Assembly (NCBI GenBank): GCA_003157715.1
Contig: PMKK01000056.1
Span: 1-8,981, forward strand
Direction: 5' to 3'
Length of the DNA stretch: 8,981 nt
Origin: Actinomycetota bacterium
Lineage (GTDB): Bacteria; Actinomycetota; Thermoleophilia; UBA2241
Shown one piece after another: positions 1 to 5,848 of the stretch. A program made the position numbers and the translations under genes. Within the stretch, counting starts at the first letter, position 1; each line of letters starts with the position of its first letter. The notes below the pieces were generated by a model that was not told the DNA's origin, made no database searches, and worked only from the letters and a program-made list of their open reading frames with translations.

Positions 1-6
1 CAGCAG

Positions 7-52
7 CCGGGCGGCGGACCGCTTGCATCCAGGCGAGATGAAAGCCGCCCGG
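7..52. repeat. 9-bp inverted repeat near left edge, possible hairpin
   Basis: Positions 7-15 (CCGGGCGGC) are the exact reverse complement of 44-52, with 28 bases between them. It could be the end of an upstream transcription unit outside the window or a structured leader. There is no T-run after it, so it is not a canonical intrinsic terminator. The long loop and GC-rich arms make a chance match quite possible. Confidence 0.3.
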
Positions 53-60
53 GGACCGCA

Positions 61-66
61 TAGAAT
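61..66 (+). promoter_or_regulatory. Candidate -10 element (TAGAAT) upstream of the M20 pair
   Basis: TAGAAT fits the TANNNT pattern of sigma-70-type -10 boxes. Seventeen bases upstream lies ATGAAA (38-43), a poor -35 match. Transcription would start near 73, giving a leader of about 80 nt that contains the 20-bp inverted repeat at 92-136. The same hexamer occurs upstream of the acetyltransferase gene on the other strand (5816-5821), which slightly strengthens the call. It is a pattern match only. Confidence 0.3.
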
Positions 67-91
67 CGAAAACGCGGGACTCTACCGGGAA

Positions 92-136
92 TGGTCGCCC
101 GGCGGGCCGGCGGGACGCCGGCCCGCCGGGCGACCA
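92..136. repeat. Perfect 20-bp inverted repeat with 5-nt loop in the leader of the M20 operon
   Basis: Bases 92-111 are the exact reverse complement of 117-136, separated by GGGAC (112-116). The stem begins TGGTCGCCCGG and is almost entirely G/C, so as RNA it would be a very stable hairpin. It ends 18 bases before the GTG start at 155 and just before the GAGG ribosome-binding element (147-150). No T-run follows. It could be a U-less terminator or attenuator, an mRNA-stabilising or translation-controlling structure, or a dispersed palindromic repeat. The symmetry is read directly; the role is inference. Confidence 0.9.
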
Positions 137-154
137 CGAGCGAAGCGAGGCATC

Positions 155-1468
155 GTGAGCGCCGAACGCACCGTACTCGAAGAACAGGTCGTCGCCGAGG
201 TGAGAGCGCGCCGCGACGAGCTGCGCGACTTCGTCGCGCAGCTCGTCGCGCTCGACACGACCGCGCGCGCGCCGGGCGACCCGTCGCGCGACGAAGCCGC
301 CCTGCAGGGCCTGCTCGCCGGCCGTCTGGCGGCGCTCGGCGCCGGCATCGATGCGTGGGAGCCCGAGCCGACCGGCAAAGGCAACAGGTTCGTGCCCGAC
401 GATCTCGACTTCGCCGGCCGGCCGCAGCTGGCCGCCACGCTGACGGGTGCCGGCGGCGGTCGCAGCCTGCTGCTCAGCGGCCACATCGACGTGGTCGGGG
501 TCGAGCCGCGCGACAAGTGGTCGAGCGACCCCTTCGTGGTCAGCGAGCGCGACGGGCGCCTCTACGGCCGTGGGGTGAACGACATGAAGGGCGGCATCGC
601 CGCCCTGGTCGTGGCCCTCGAGTCTTTGCGCGCGGCGGGCGTGGTCCTGCGCGGCGACGTCGTCTTCTGCACCGTGACCGACGAGGAATCGAGCGGCGCG
701 GGCGGCCGCGCCGCCGTGGCTCACGGGGTGAAAGCCGACGCCGGCCTGTGCGCCGAGGCGACCGGCTTTGACGCCTGGGTGGCCTGCCGCGGCACGGTCA
801 CCCCGACGATCACGGTCGAGGGCCGGGTCGGCCACGCCGAGCTGCCTCAGCCGCACTGGAGCGACGGCGGCGCGGTCAACGCCATCGAGAAGATCGTGCC
901 CGTGCTCGACGGCGTGCGCGGGCTGCGTGAGGATTGGCGCGGCCGCGCCGACCACCGCCATCCGCTGCTCGCGCCGGGCGACATCGTGCCGGTGCTGATC
1001 GGCGGCGGCACGTGGATGGTCACCTACCCGCACTCCTGCTCGCTCACCTGCGACATCACTTATCTGCCGAGTCATGTTGACGCGCAGGGCACCGGGCGGC
1101 GCGTCGAAGCCGAGGTCGAGAGCCGTCTGCGGGCGGCGGTGGCCGCCGATCCGTGGTTTGCCGAACATCCGCTGCGCATCGAATGGAGCGAGGACGTGGT
1201 GCCGGCCGAGATCTCCGGTGAGCACCCGCTCGTCGCGCTGGCGCTCGACGTGGCGGGCTCGTTCGGCCGTGATGGCCGGGCGGTCGGGCTCGATTCGTGG
1301 CACGACGCCGCGAGCTTCACGCGCGGCGGCACGCCCTGCTTTTCGTTTGGCCCGGACGGCTTCGGCAGCGCCCATGCCGTCGACGAATTCGTCACCGTCG
1401 ACACGCTGGTCGACTTCTGTGCGGCGGCGGCCGTCACGGCGATGCGCTGGTGCGCGGTGGCGCCATGA
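155..1468 (+). CDS. M20-family metallohydrolase (ArgE/DapE-like deacylase), paralog 1
   Basis: A 437-residue cytoplasmic zinc-dependent amidohydrolase of the M20 / ArgE-DapE / carboxypeptidase G2 family. These enzymes remove acyl or peptidyl groups from amino compounds. The di-metal site is complete: GHID with H110 and catalytic-neighbour D112, bridging D143 in NDMKGG, the Glu pair E177-E178 in TDEESSG, E201 in CAEAT, and H407 in SAHAVDE. H227 (VGHAE) is the conserved His of the lid/dimerisation domain inserted between the catalytic halves. No signal peptide is visible. I chose the GTG at 155 because GAGG lies 4 nt upstream and homology with paralog 2 begins just after it; the open frame from 23 to 154 crosses a palindrome and encodes Arg/Pro/Gly-rich sequence. 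The stop overlaps an ATG (ATGA, 1465-1468). Where the family usually has EPT, this copy has EAT. The true substrate is unknown: acetylornithine, N-formyl or other N-acyl compounds are all possible. Confidence 0.9.
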   Translation: MSAERTVLEEQVVAEVRARRDELRDFVAQLVALDTTARAPGDPSRDEAALQGLLAGRLAALGAGIDAWEPEPTGKGNRFVPDDLDFAGRPQLAATLTGAGGGRSLLLSGHIDVVGVEPRDKWSSDPFVVSERDGRLYGRGVNDMKGGIAALVVALESLRAAGVVLRGDVVFCTVTDEESSGAGGRAAVAHGVKADAGLCAEATGFDAWVACRGTVTPTITVEGRVGHAELPQPHWSDGGAVNAIEKIVPVLDGVRGLREDWRGRADHRHPLLAPGDIVPVLIGGGTWMVTYPHSCSLTCDITYLPSHVDAQGTGRRVEAEVESRLRAAVAADPWFAEHPLRIEWSEDVVPAEISGEHPLVALALDVAGSFGRDGRAVGLDSWHDAASFTRGGTPCFSFGPDGFGSAHAVDEFVTVDTLVDFCAAAAVTAMRWCAVAP

Positions 1469-1488
1469 ACGTGGGAGTGAAAGCATGA
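1465..1488 (+). other. Seven-codon open frame bridging the two M20 genes (MNVGVKA)
   Basis: ATG at 1465 opens a frame of seven codons ending at TGA 1486-1488. Its start overlaps the stop of paralog 1 (ATGA 1465-1468) and its stop overlaps the start of paralog 2 (ATGA 1485-1488). The peptide MNVGVKA nearly repeats the first residues of paralog 2 (MNVGVEA) because of the 20-bp duplication. It may be translated by re-initiating ribosomes and couple the two genes, or it may be a non-functional relic. Its own Shine-Dalgarno is weak (GGTGG about 5 nt upstream). There is no evidence that the peptide itself has a function. Confidence 0.35.
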
Positions 1489-1504
1489 ATGTGGGAGTGG
1501 AGGC
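1465..1504 (+). repeat. 20-bp tandem duplication of a translation start region
   Basis: Bases 1465-1484 and 1485-1504 are two adjacent copies of a 20-bp unit, identical at 17 of 20 positions; the differences are C/T, A/G and A/G transitions. Each copy begins with ATGAA and contains GTGGGAGTG. In the first copy GGGAG (1473-1477) sits 7 nt before the ATG of paralog 2 and acts as its Shine-Dalgarno site. In the second copy the same bases are codons of paralog 2. The unit length is not a multiple of three, so the two ATGs are in different frames. Confidence 0.9.
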
Positions 1505-2861
1505 CGGCGGCCCGGCAAGCGAGCTGGAACAGCGGGTCGTCGAGAAGGTGCGCGCCATGCGCGGCGAGGTCGTGGGCCTTACCCGCGCGCTCGTCGCCCT
1601 CGACACGACCGCCCGCGACGCGGGCGAGCCGCCCCGCGACGAAGCGGAACTGCAGCACCTGCTGGCGGCGCGCCTCGAGGCCCTGGGCGCCGAGATCGAT
1701 CTCTGGGAGCCGGCGCCGACGGGCGCCGGCGGGCAGTTCGTGCCGCCGAGTCTCGACTTCGTCGGACGGCCGCAGCTCATCGCTCGTCTGGCCGGCGATG
1801 CCGGCCGCGGCGTGGGCAGCTCTGCCGTGCCGCGCAGCCTGCTGCTCACCGGCCACATCGACGCCGTCGACGTCGAGCCGCGCGAGCAGTGGACGAGCGA
1901 CCCGTTCGTGGCGACCGAGCGCGACGGCTTTCTGTTCGGGCGCGGCACCAACGACATGAAAGGTGGTCTGGCGGTTCTCGTCGTCGCTCTCGAGGCCCTG
2001 CATGCCGCCGGCGTCACGCTGGCCGGGGAGATCGTCTTCGCGGCGGTCACCGACGAGGAGTCGTCGGGCATGGGCAGCTGGTCGGTCGTGGAGCGCTTTC
2101 GGGAGCGCGGCCTGCACCCCGATGCCGGGCTGTGCGCCGAACCGACCGAGTTCGAGGCGTGGGTGGCGTGCCGCGGCATCCTCAAGCCGCGTCTTACGAT
2201 CCCCGGCCGCGCCGGCCACTCGCAGGAGCCCCAGGCCGGCTGGCGCGAGGGCGGCGCCGTGAACGCCATCGACAAGCTGGTGCCGATCCTGACCGAGGTG
2301 CGGCGCATAAACGAGGACTGGCGCGGGCGGTCCGACCAGCGACACCCGTTCCTGTCCGCGGGCGACATCGTGCCCGTGCTGGTCGACGGCGGCACCTGGG
2401 ACGTCACCTATCCCGCCTTCTGCCACCTGACGCTCGACTGTCACTACCTGCCGGCGCAGTGGCACGAGACCCTCGGCGCCGAGCCGGTCAAGGACGAGAT
2501 CCGCGGGCGCCTCGACGCCGCCGCGGCGGCCGATCCGTGGCTTGCCGAGCACCCGATCGCCTGGCAGTGGGAGTGGGAGGTGCCGCCGGCCGAGATCGCC
2601 GCCGACCACCCGCTCGTGACGACAGTGCTCGACACAGCCGCCTCCTTCGGACACCCTTCGCGGCCGGGCGGTCTCGATTCGTGGCACGACGCCGCCACTT
2701 TCACCCTGCACGGAGGCGTGCCGACCTTCTCGTTCGGTCCGCGCGGCATGAGCACGGCGCACGCCGTGAACGAACGCGTCTCTGTCGACGAGCTGGTCGA
2801 CACCGCGGCGATCGTCGCGGTCGCCGCGATGCGCTGGTGCGGGGTGAGCGCCGGGGGCTGA
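1485..2861 (+). CDS. M20-family metallohydrolase (ArgE/DapE-like deacylase), paralog 2
   Basis: A 458-residue paralog of the preceding protein, similar along its whole length (by eye more than half the residues match). All expected metal and catalytic residues are present: H124 and D126 in GHID, D157 in NDMKGG, E191-E192 in TDEESSG, E219 in the canonical CAEPT, and H426 in TAHAVNE. H245 (AGHSQ) is the lid-domain His. Compared with paralog 1 it has about nine extra residues before the RSLLLTGHID segment and about three extra before DAGLCAE. The start at 1485 is supported by GGGAG 7 nt upstream; the frame stays open back to 1074 but that part lies inside paralog 1. It probably arose by gene duplication and is translationally coupled to paralog 1. 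M20 enzymes of this type are often dimers, so a homodimer or a heterodimer with paralog 1 is possible. The substrate is unresolved. Confidence 0.92.
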   Translation: MNVGVEAGGPASELEQRVVEKVRAMRGEVVGLTRALVALDTTARDAGEPPRDEAELQHLLAARLEALGAEIDLWEPAPTGAGGQFVPPSLDFVGRPQLIARLAGDAGRGVGSSAVPRSLLLTGHIDAVDVEPREQWTSDPFVATERDGFLFGRGTNDMKGGLAVLVVALEALHAAGVTLAGEIVFAAVTDEESSGMGSWSVVERFRERGLHPDAGLCAEPTEFEAWVACRGILKPRLTIPGRAGHSQEPQAGWREGGAVNAIDKLVPILTEVRRINEDWRGRSDQRHPFLSAGDIVPVLVDGGTWDVTYPAFCHLTLDCHYLPAQWHETLGAEPVKDEIRGRLDAAAAADPWLAEHPIAWQWEWEVPPAEIAADHPLVTTVLDTAASFGHPSRPGGLDSWHDAATFTLHGGVPTFSFGPRGMSTAHAVNERVSVDELVDTAAIVAVAAMRWCGVSAGG

Positions 2862-2914
2862 GTCGAACGCTGAGAGCTGAGCAGTCCGCGGAGACTGAGA
2901 CGTTCGCTGAGAGC
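2858..2914 (+). repeat. Purine-rich spacer with five CTGAG pentamers
   Basis: CTGAG occurs at 2858, 2870, 2877, 2895 and 2907, the first overlapping the stop of paralog 2. A 10-bp direct repeat (CGCTGAGAGC) lies at 2868-2877 and 2905-2914. The strand is A/G-rich and looks unlike the flanking coding sequence. It may be a product of local slippage. No terminator is visible, so read-through into the dehydrogenase gene is plausible. Confidence 0.6.
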
Positions 2915-2942
2915 AGAAGAATCCGTCTTGAGGGAGAGAGAG

Positions 2943-3728
2943 ATGTTCCAGGGCCTGACAGGTAAGGTGGCGCTCGTGACCGGCGGTTCGTCGGGCCTCG
3001 GCGAGGCGATCGTCGGCCGGCTGGCCGCCGAGGGGGTCTCGGTGGTGGTCGCCGGCCGCGACGAGCGACGGACCCATGCCGTCACGGCCGCGGCTCTCGA
3101 GATCGCCCGGCGGGCCGGCCACGGCGAGAGCGCGATGACGGCCGTCTTCGGCGACGTCGCCCGGGTCGCCGACTGCGACCGCATGGTGGCCGAGGCGGTC
3201 GCCGCGCGGGGCCGCCTCGACGTGCTCGTGAACTGTGCCGGCATCTGGATCGAGAAGCCCATCGCCGCCATGACAGAAGCCGACTACGACCTTCTCATGG
3301 ACTGCAACCTCAAGGGCACTTACTTCATGTGCCGGGCCGCGCTGGCGCACATGGCGGCGCGGCGCAGCGGCGTGATCGTCAACCTTGCCAGCGACTCAGG
3401 ATTGCACGGCGAGCCCGCGGCGGCCGCCTACGCCGCCTCCAAGGCGGGCGTGATCATGCTGACCCGCACGCTCGCCAAAGATCACGGGCCCGACAACATC
3501 CGCGTCTGCAGCGTCTCACCGGCGATCTTCGACACGCCCATGCTGACCAAGGCGATAGCCGACGCCGACGACCCCGAGGCCTACGCCTCGTGGCAGGCCG
3601 ACGGCTACCCGCTCGGGCGTATCGGCCAGCCGGAAGAGCTCGCCTCGGTCGTGGCCTTTCTGGCCAGCGACGAGGCCAGCTTCGTCAGCGGCCGTACCTG
3701 GGTAGTCGACGGAGGCTTCACGGCGTAG
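2943..3728 (+). CDS. Classical short-chain dehydrogenase/reductase (SDR, FabG-like)
   Basis: A 261-residue cytoplasmic NAD(P)(H)-dependent oxidoreductase with a single Rossmann fold. The cofactor loop TGGSSGLG spans residues 13-20, and NCAG (97-100) is a variant of the usual NNAG. The catalytic tetrad is complete: N122, S150 (exactly 13 residues before Tyr, as expected), Y163 and K167 in YAASK. G38-R39 after the second strand suggests preference for NADP(H). The C-terminus (SFVSGRTWVVDGGFTA) is typical of FabG-like members. The ATG at 2943 has GGAG six nt upstream; an in-frame TTG at 2928 is less likely. It lies 81 bp after paralog 2 with no terminator seen, so co-transcription is likely. The substrate is a secondary alcohol or ketone that cannot be specified; 'FabG' should not be read as a role in fatty acid synthesis. 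Confidence 0.93.
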   Translation: MFQGLTGKVALVTGGSSGLGEAIVGRLAAEGVSVVVAGRDERRTHAVTAAALEIARRAGHGESAMTAVFGDVARVADCDRMVAEAVAARGRLDVLVNCAGIWIEKPIAAMTEADYDLLMDCNLKGTYFMCRAALAHMAARRSGVIVNLASDSGLHGEPAAAAYAASKAGVIMLTRTLAKDHGPDNIRVCSVSPAIFDTPMLTKAIADADDPEAYASWQADGYPLGRIGQPEELASVVAFLASDEASFVSGRTWVVDGGFTA

Positions 3729-3733
3729 AGGGG

Positions 3734-3760
3734 CGCGGGGCGCGGGTCGACCGCCCCGCG
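3734..3760. repeat. 9-bp inverted repeat between the dehydrogenase and transporter genes
   Basis: CGCGGGGCG (3734-3742) is the exact reverse complement of 3752-3760, with a 9-nt loop. It fills most of the 46-bp gap after the dehydrogenase stop. No T-run follows, so it may be an intercistronic hairpin that sets relative expression or blocks mRNA decay rather than a full terminator. Confidence 0.55.
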
Positions 3761-3774
3761 GGCGAGATGAGAGG

Positions 3775-4743
3775 ATGAGGGTCATGAAGATGCCCCGCAA
3801 AGTCCTCGTCGCCGACCTCGCGCTGTTCTCGGTGGCCGTCTTCTGGGGCTTCAACTTCGTGGTCATCAAGTATGTCACCGAGCGCACGACCGACGCCGTC
3901 AGCCCTGTCGCCAAGAGCGTCGTCGCCGGCACGATGGTCTACCTGCTGCTGCGCTACGTCGTGGCGACGGCCATCTTCTCGCTGGTCCAGCCGCGCGCCC
4001 TGCTTAAAGCCACGCGTGCCCAGTGGCGCATGGGCGGCCTGCTCGGCGCGTTCTACCTGACCGCGCTCGTCGTGCAGACCATCGGCCTGCAGTACACGAC
4101 GCCCGGCAAGTCGGGGTTCATCACCGGACTCAGCGTCGCCATGGTGCCCTTCTTGTACTGGGCGGTCGCCAGGCGCTCCCCGGGCTGGTTCCAGGTGCTG
4201 GGTGCCGTCGTGGCGACCGCCGGCCTGGGATTTCTGTCGCTGCGTGGCAACCTCACCGTGAGCTGGGGCGACGCGCTCACGCTGCTGGGCGCTCTCCTCT
4301 ACGGCATGCACATCATGGCGACCGGCTTCTTCGCGCCCAAGGTGCCGCCCTCGACGCTCGCCGTGACGCAGATGGCGGTCTCGACGGTGCTGCTCGTGAT
4401 GGTCACGCCGTTCGTCGCTCACCTCACGCTGGCGCTCGGCTGGGAGGCCTGGGCCGCGATCCTCTGGACGGCGCTTTCGGGCACCATCTACGCGTTCTTC
4501 ATCCAGTCCTGGGCGCAGCGCTACACGACCTCGACCCATGCCGCCGTGCTGCTCTGTTTCGAGAGCGTGTTCGCCGCCGTGGCGGGTGTGGTCTTCGGCA
4601 TGGACAGCGTCACCTGGCGCATGATCGTCGGCGCCTCGCTGATATTCACCGGCATGCTGATCATCGAGCTGCTGCCGGCGGGCGGGCGTCGTAACGAGGC
4701 ACCCGCCGAGGCGCTGCCGCCGATCGAGCCGCGCTCGTCCTGA
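3775..4743 (+). CDS. EamA/DMT-superfamily permease with ten membrane segments
   Basis: An inner-membrane transporter of the drug/metabolite transporter superfamily, up to 322 residues long, the usual length for a tandem EamA protein. Hydrophobic segments lie roughly at residues 11-32, 45-70 (probably two short helices with the loop), 86-105, 113-132, 140-156, 165-185, 195-218, 225-247, 255-275 and 280-300. The family-typical WGFNFVVIK is in helix 1, the LQYTTPGKSGFITGL stretch falls around helices 3-4, and a second half-repeat starts near residue 165. The charged Pro/Glu/Arg tail is cytoplasmic by prediction. Start choice is uncertain: ATG at 3775, 3784 and 3790 are all in frame, and GAGGG (3777-3781) is best placed for 3790. 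It sits last in the co-directional run and could export or import a small metabolite, perhaps an amino acid or its derivative; the substrate is unknown. Confidence 0.9.
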   Translation: MRVMKMPRKVLVADLALFSVAVFWGFNFVVIKYVTERTTDAVSPVAKSVVAGTMVYLLLRYVVATAIFSLVQPRALLKATRAQWRMGGLLGAFYLTALVVQTIGLQYTTPGKSGFITGLSVAMVPFLYWAVARRSPGWFQVLGAVVATAGLGFLSLRGNLTVSWGDALTLLGALLYGMHIMATGFFAPKVPPSTLAVTQMAVSTVLLVMVTPFVAHLTLALGWEAWAAILWTALSGTIYAFFIQSWAQRYTTSTHAAVLLCFESVFAAVAGVVFGMDSVTWRMIVGASLIFTGMLIIELLPAGGRRNEAPAEALPPIEPRSS

Positions 4744-4751
4744 GCCTCACC

Positions 4752-4809
4752 GGGCGCCGCGCAAGAAGACGCCGGGACCTGGCGGCGGCCCGAAGCGTCG
4801 GGGGCGCCC
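4752..4809. terminator. Nested inverted repeats between convergent genes, possible bidirectional terminator
   Basis: The 74-bp gap between the stops of the transporter and acetyltransferase genes contains three nested complementary pairs: GGGCGCC 4752-4758 with 4803-4809, GACGC 4769-4773 with 4795-4799, and CGGG 4773-4776 with 4789-4792. A structure here would suit shared termination of the two converging transcripts. No T-run is present on either strand, and GC-rich sequence produces such pairs easily. Confidence 0.25.
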
Positions 4810-4817
4810 AGCGGGTC

Positions 4818-5786
4818 TCAGGCGCCGAGCTCCAGCCGGTAGTGACCGAAGCGCCGCCAGACCGTCATGCCGGCCTTCTCGTAGAGCCGCACGGCGCCCG
4901 TCGGGTTTTCGGCGTCGACGAACAGGTACACGTCGTCGTAGCCGCGGGCGTGGAAGCGCGCGAACTCCTCGAGCAGGAGACCCAGGGCCAGCCCCCGACC
5001 CCGCCACGGTCTGCGCACGGCGACGTCGCCGATGTAGGCGGCGGGTCCCCGCGTCACCCCGACGACCTGTCCGGCGATCTCCGCGCCGGACCACGCGATC
5101 AGCCAGAACGCGGGATCGAACTCGGGGTAGGTCTCGTGCCGGGTCTTCCAGGCCTCGAACGACTGCTCGTAGTAGCCGAAGTGCTCGACGAAGGCCTCGA
5201 GATCGGCCTGGTAGGCGGCGCGTTCGTCGGCCGGCAGGCGCGCCTGGCGCAACTCGAGGCCGGTCGGCCGCCCGGATTTAGCGAAGCCACGCGACAGATC
5301 GATGCGCATGGCGTAGCTGTCGCGGACCCTGCGGTAGCGGTGCGCGGAAAGCCAGGCGATGCGCTGCGTCTTGGTGTCTTCGCAGATCGTCAGAAGCGTG
5401 GCGGTCTGCGCGCCGGCGTCTTCATCCTGCCCGGTGGCGTGTTCGGCCAGGTGTTCGCGGACCCGCTGCTCGGCCAGTTCGAGCAGGACGGCCGAGAGCA
5501 GCCGGCCCCGATGAAGGGGATGCACGTAGGCGACCGTCCACGGCTCGGCTCCGGGAGGGCAGCAGGCGCTGCCGAACGCCGCCGGCTCGCCGCGCGGCGC
5601 GCGGATCAGAAACCAGTCGCGGGCGATGTCGACAGCCGGATCGTCGAGATCGGAGGCGACCTCCCAGTCGTCCTCGCGCTGCTCGCCGCAATCGGCCGAC
5701 TCGCAAGCGTTCACGAGCGTCTGGATGGCCGGCACATCGGACGCGTCGGGGTGCACCAGGGTGTAGCCGGGCGGCAGATCCGGCAT
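4818..5786 (-). CDS. Two-domain GNAT N-acetyltransferase
   Basis: A 322-residue protein with two GNAT folds in tandem, the architecture seen in mycothiol synthase MshD and similar acyl-CoA-dependent acetyltransferases. The C-terminal domain (about 176-322) has an intact acetyl-CoA pyrophosphate loop R262-G-R-G265-L-A267 (R-x-x-G-x-A), followed by the family-typical FVDAENPTGAVRLYEKAGM. In the N-terminal domain (about 8-165) the equivalent R93-G-R-L-L-S98 has lost both small residues, so this half is probably a structural or substrate-binding domain. The start at 5786 has AAGGGAG a few nt upstream on the minus strand. It is divergent from the cyclodeaminase-type gene with a 62-bp shared region and convergent with the transporter gene. 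The acceptor substrate is unknown. Similarity to MshD is only architectural as far as I can see, and I would not call it mycothiol synthase. Confidence 0.88.
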   Translation of the reverse strand: MPDLPPGYTLVHPDASDVPAIQTLVNACESADCGEQREDDWEVASDLDDPAVDIARDWFLIRAPRGEPAAFGSACCPPGAEPWTVAYVHPLHRGRLLSAVLLELAEQRVREHLAEHATGQDEDAGAQTATLLTICEDTKTQRIAWLSAHRYRRVRDSYAMRIDLSRGFAKSGRPTGLELRQARLPADERAAYQADLEAFVEHFGYYEQSFEAWKTRHETYPEFDPAFWLIAWSGAEIAGQVVGVTRGPAAYIGDVAVRRPWRGRGLALGLLLEEFARFHARGYDDVYLFVDAENPTGAVRLYEKAGMTVWRRFGHYRLELGA

Positions 5787-5815
5787 CGCGTCTCCCTTCT
5801 TCTGACGTGCGCCAC

Positions 5816-5821
5816 ATTCTA
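5816..5821 (-). promoter_or_regulatory. Candidate -10 element (TAGAAT, minus strand) for the acetyltransferase gene
   Basis: Read on the minus strand, this is TAGAAT, giving a predicted transcription start near 5809 and a leader of about 23 nt, well placed for the start at 5786 and its Shine-Dalgarno. No recognisable -35 lies about 17 nt upstream. The same hexamer precedes the M20 genes at 61-66. Confidence 0.35.
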
Positions 5822-5833
5822 TCGTCGATGCGA

Positions 5834-5839
5834 GATAAT
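5834..5839 (+). promoter_or_regulatory. Candidate -10 element (GATAAT) for the cyclodeaminase-type gene
   Basis: GATAAT matches the -10 consensus at five of six positions and ends 9 nt before the ATG at 5849. Transcription from it would begin near 5846-5848, at or beside an in-frame GTG (5846) directly before the ATG, which would make the message leaderless or nearly so. TCTGAC (5801-5806) resembles a -35 box but the spacing of 27 is too long. An upstream promoter is the alternative. Confidence 0.3.
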
Positions 5840-5848
5840 GGAGCGGTG

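Noticed and set aside
92..136. Palindrome as a standard intrinsic terminator
   Set aside because: There is no T-rich tract after the stem on either strand and a coding start follows directly, so I list it only as an inverted repeat.
23..154. In-frame upstream extension of the first M20 gene to ATG 23
   Set aside because: It would translate the 20-bp palindrome into Arg/Pro/Gly-rich sequence absent from the paralog. GTG 155 has its own ribosome-binding site and fits the homology start.
155..2861. Frameshift or broken single gene split into two M20 frames
   Set aside because: Each frame alone contains the complete set of metal ligands, lid domain and C-terminal His, so these are two full genes rather than halves of one.
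1434..3350. Very long minus-strand open frame (638 codons) opposite paralog 2 and the dehydrogenase
   Set aside because: The product is Arg/His/Gly/Ala-rich with no recognisable domain, and the plus strand holds two proteins with complete catalytic motifs. GC-rich genes commonly leave an antisense frame free of stops.
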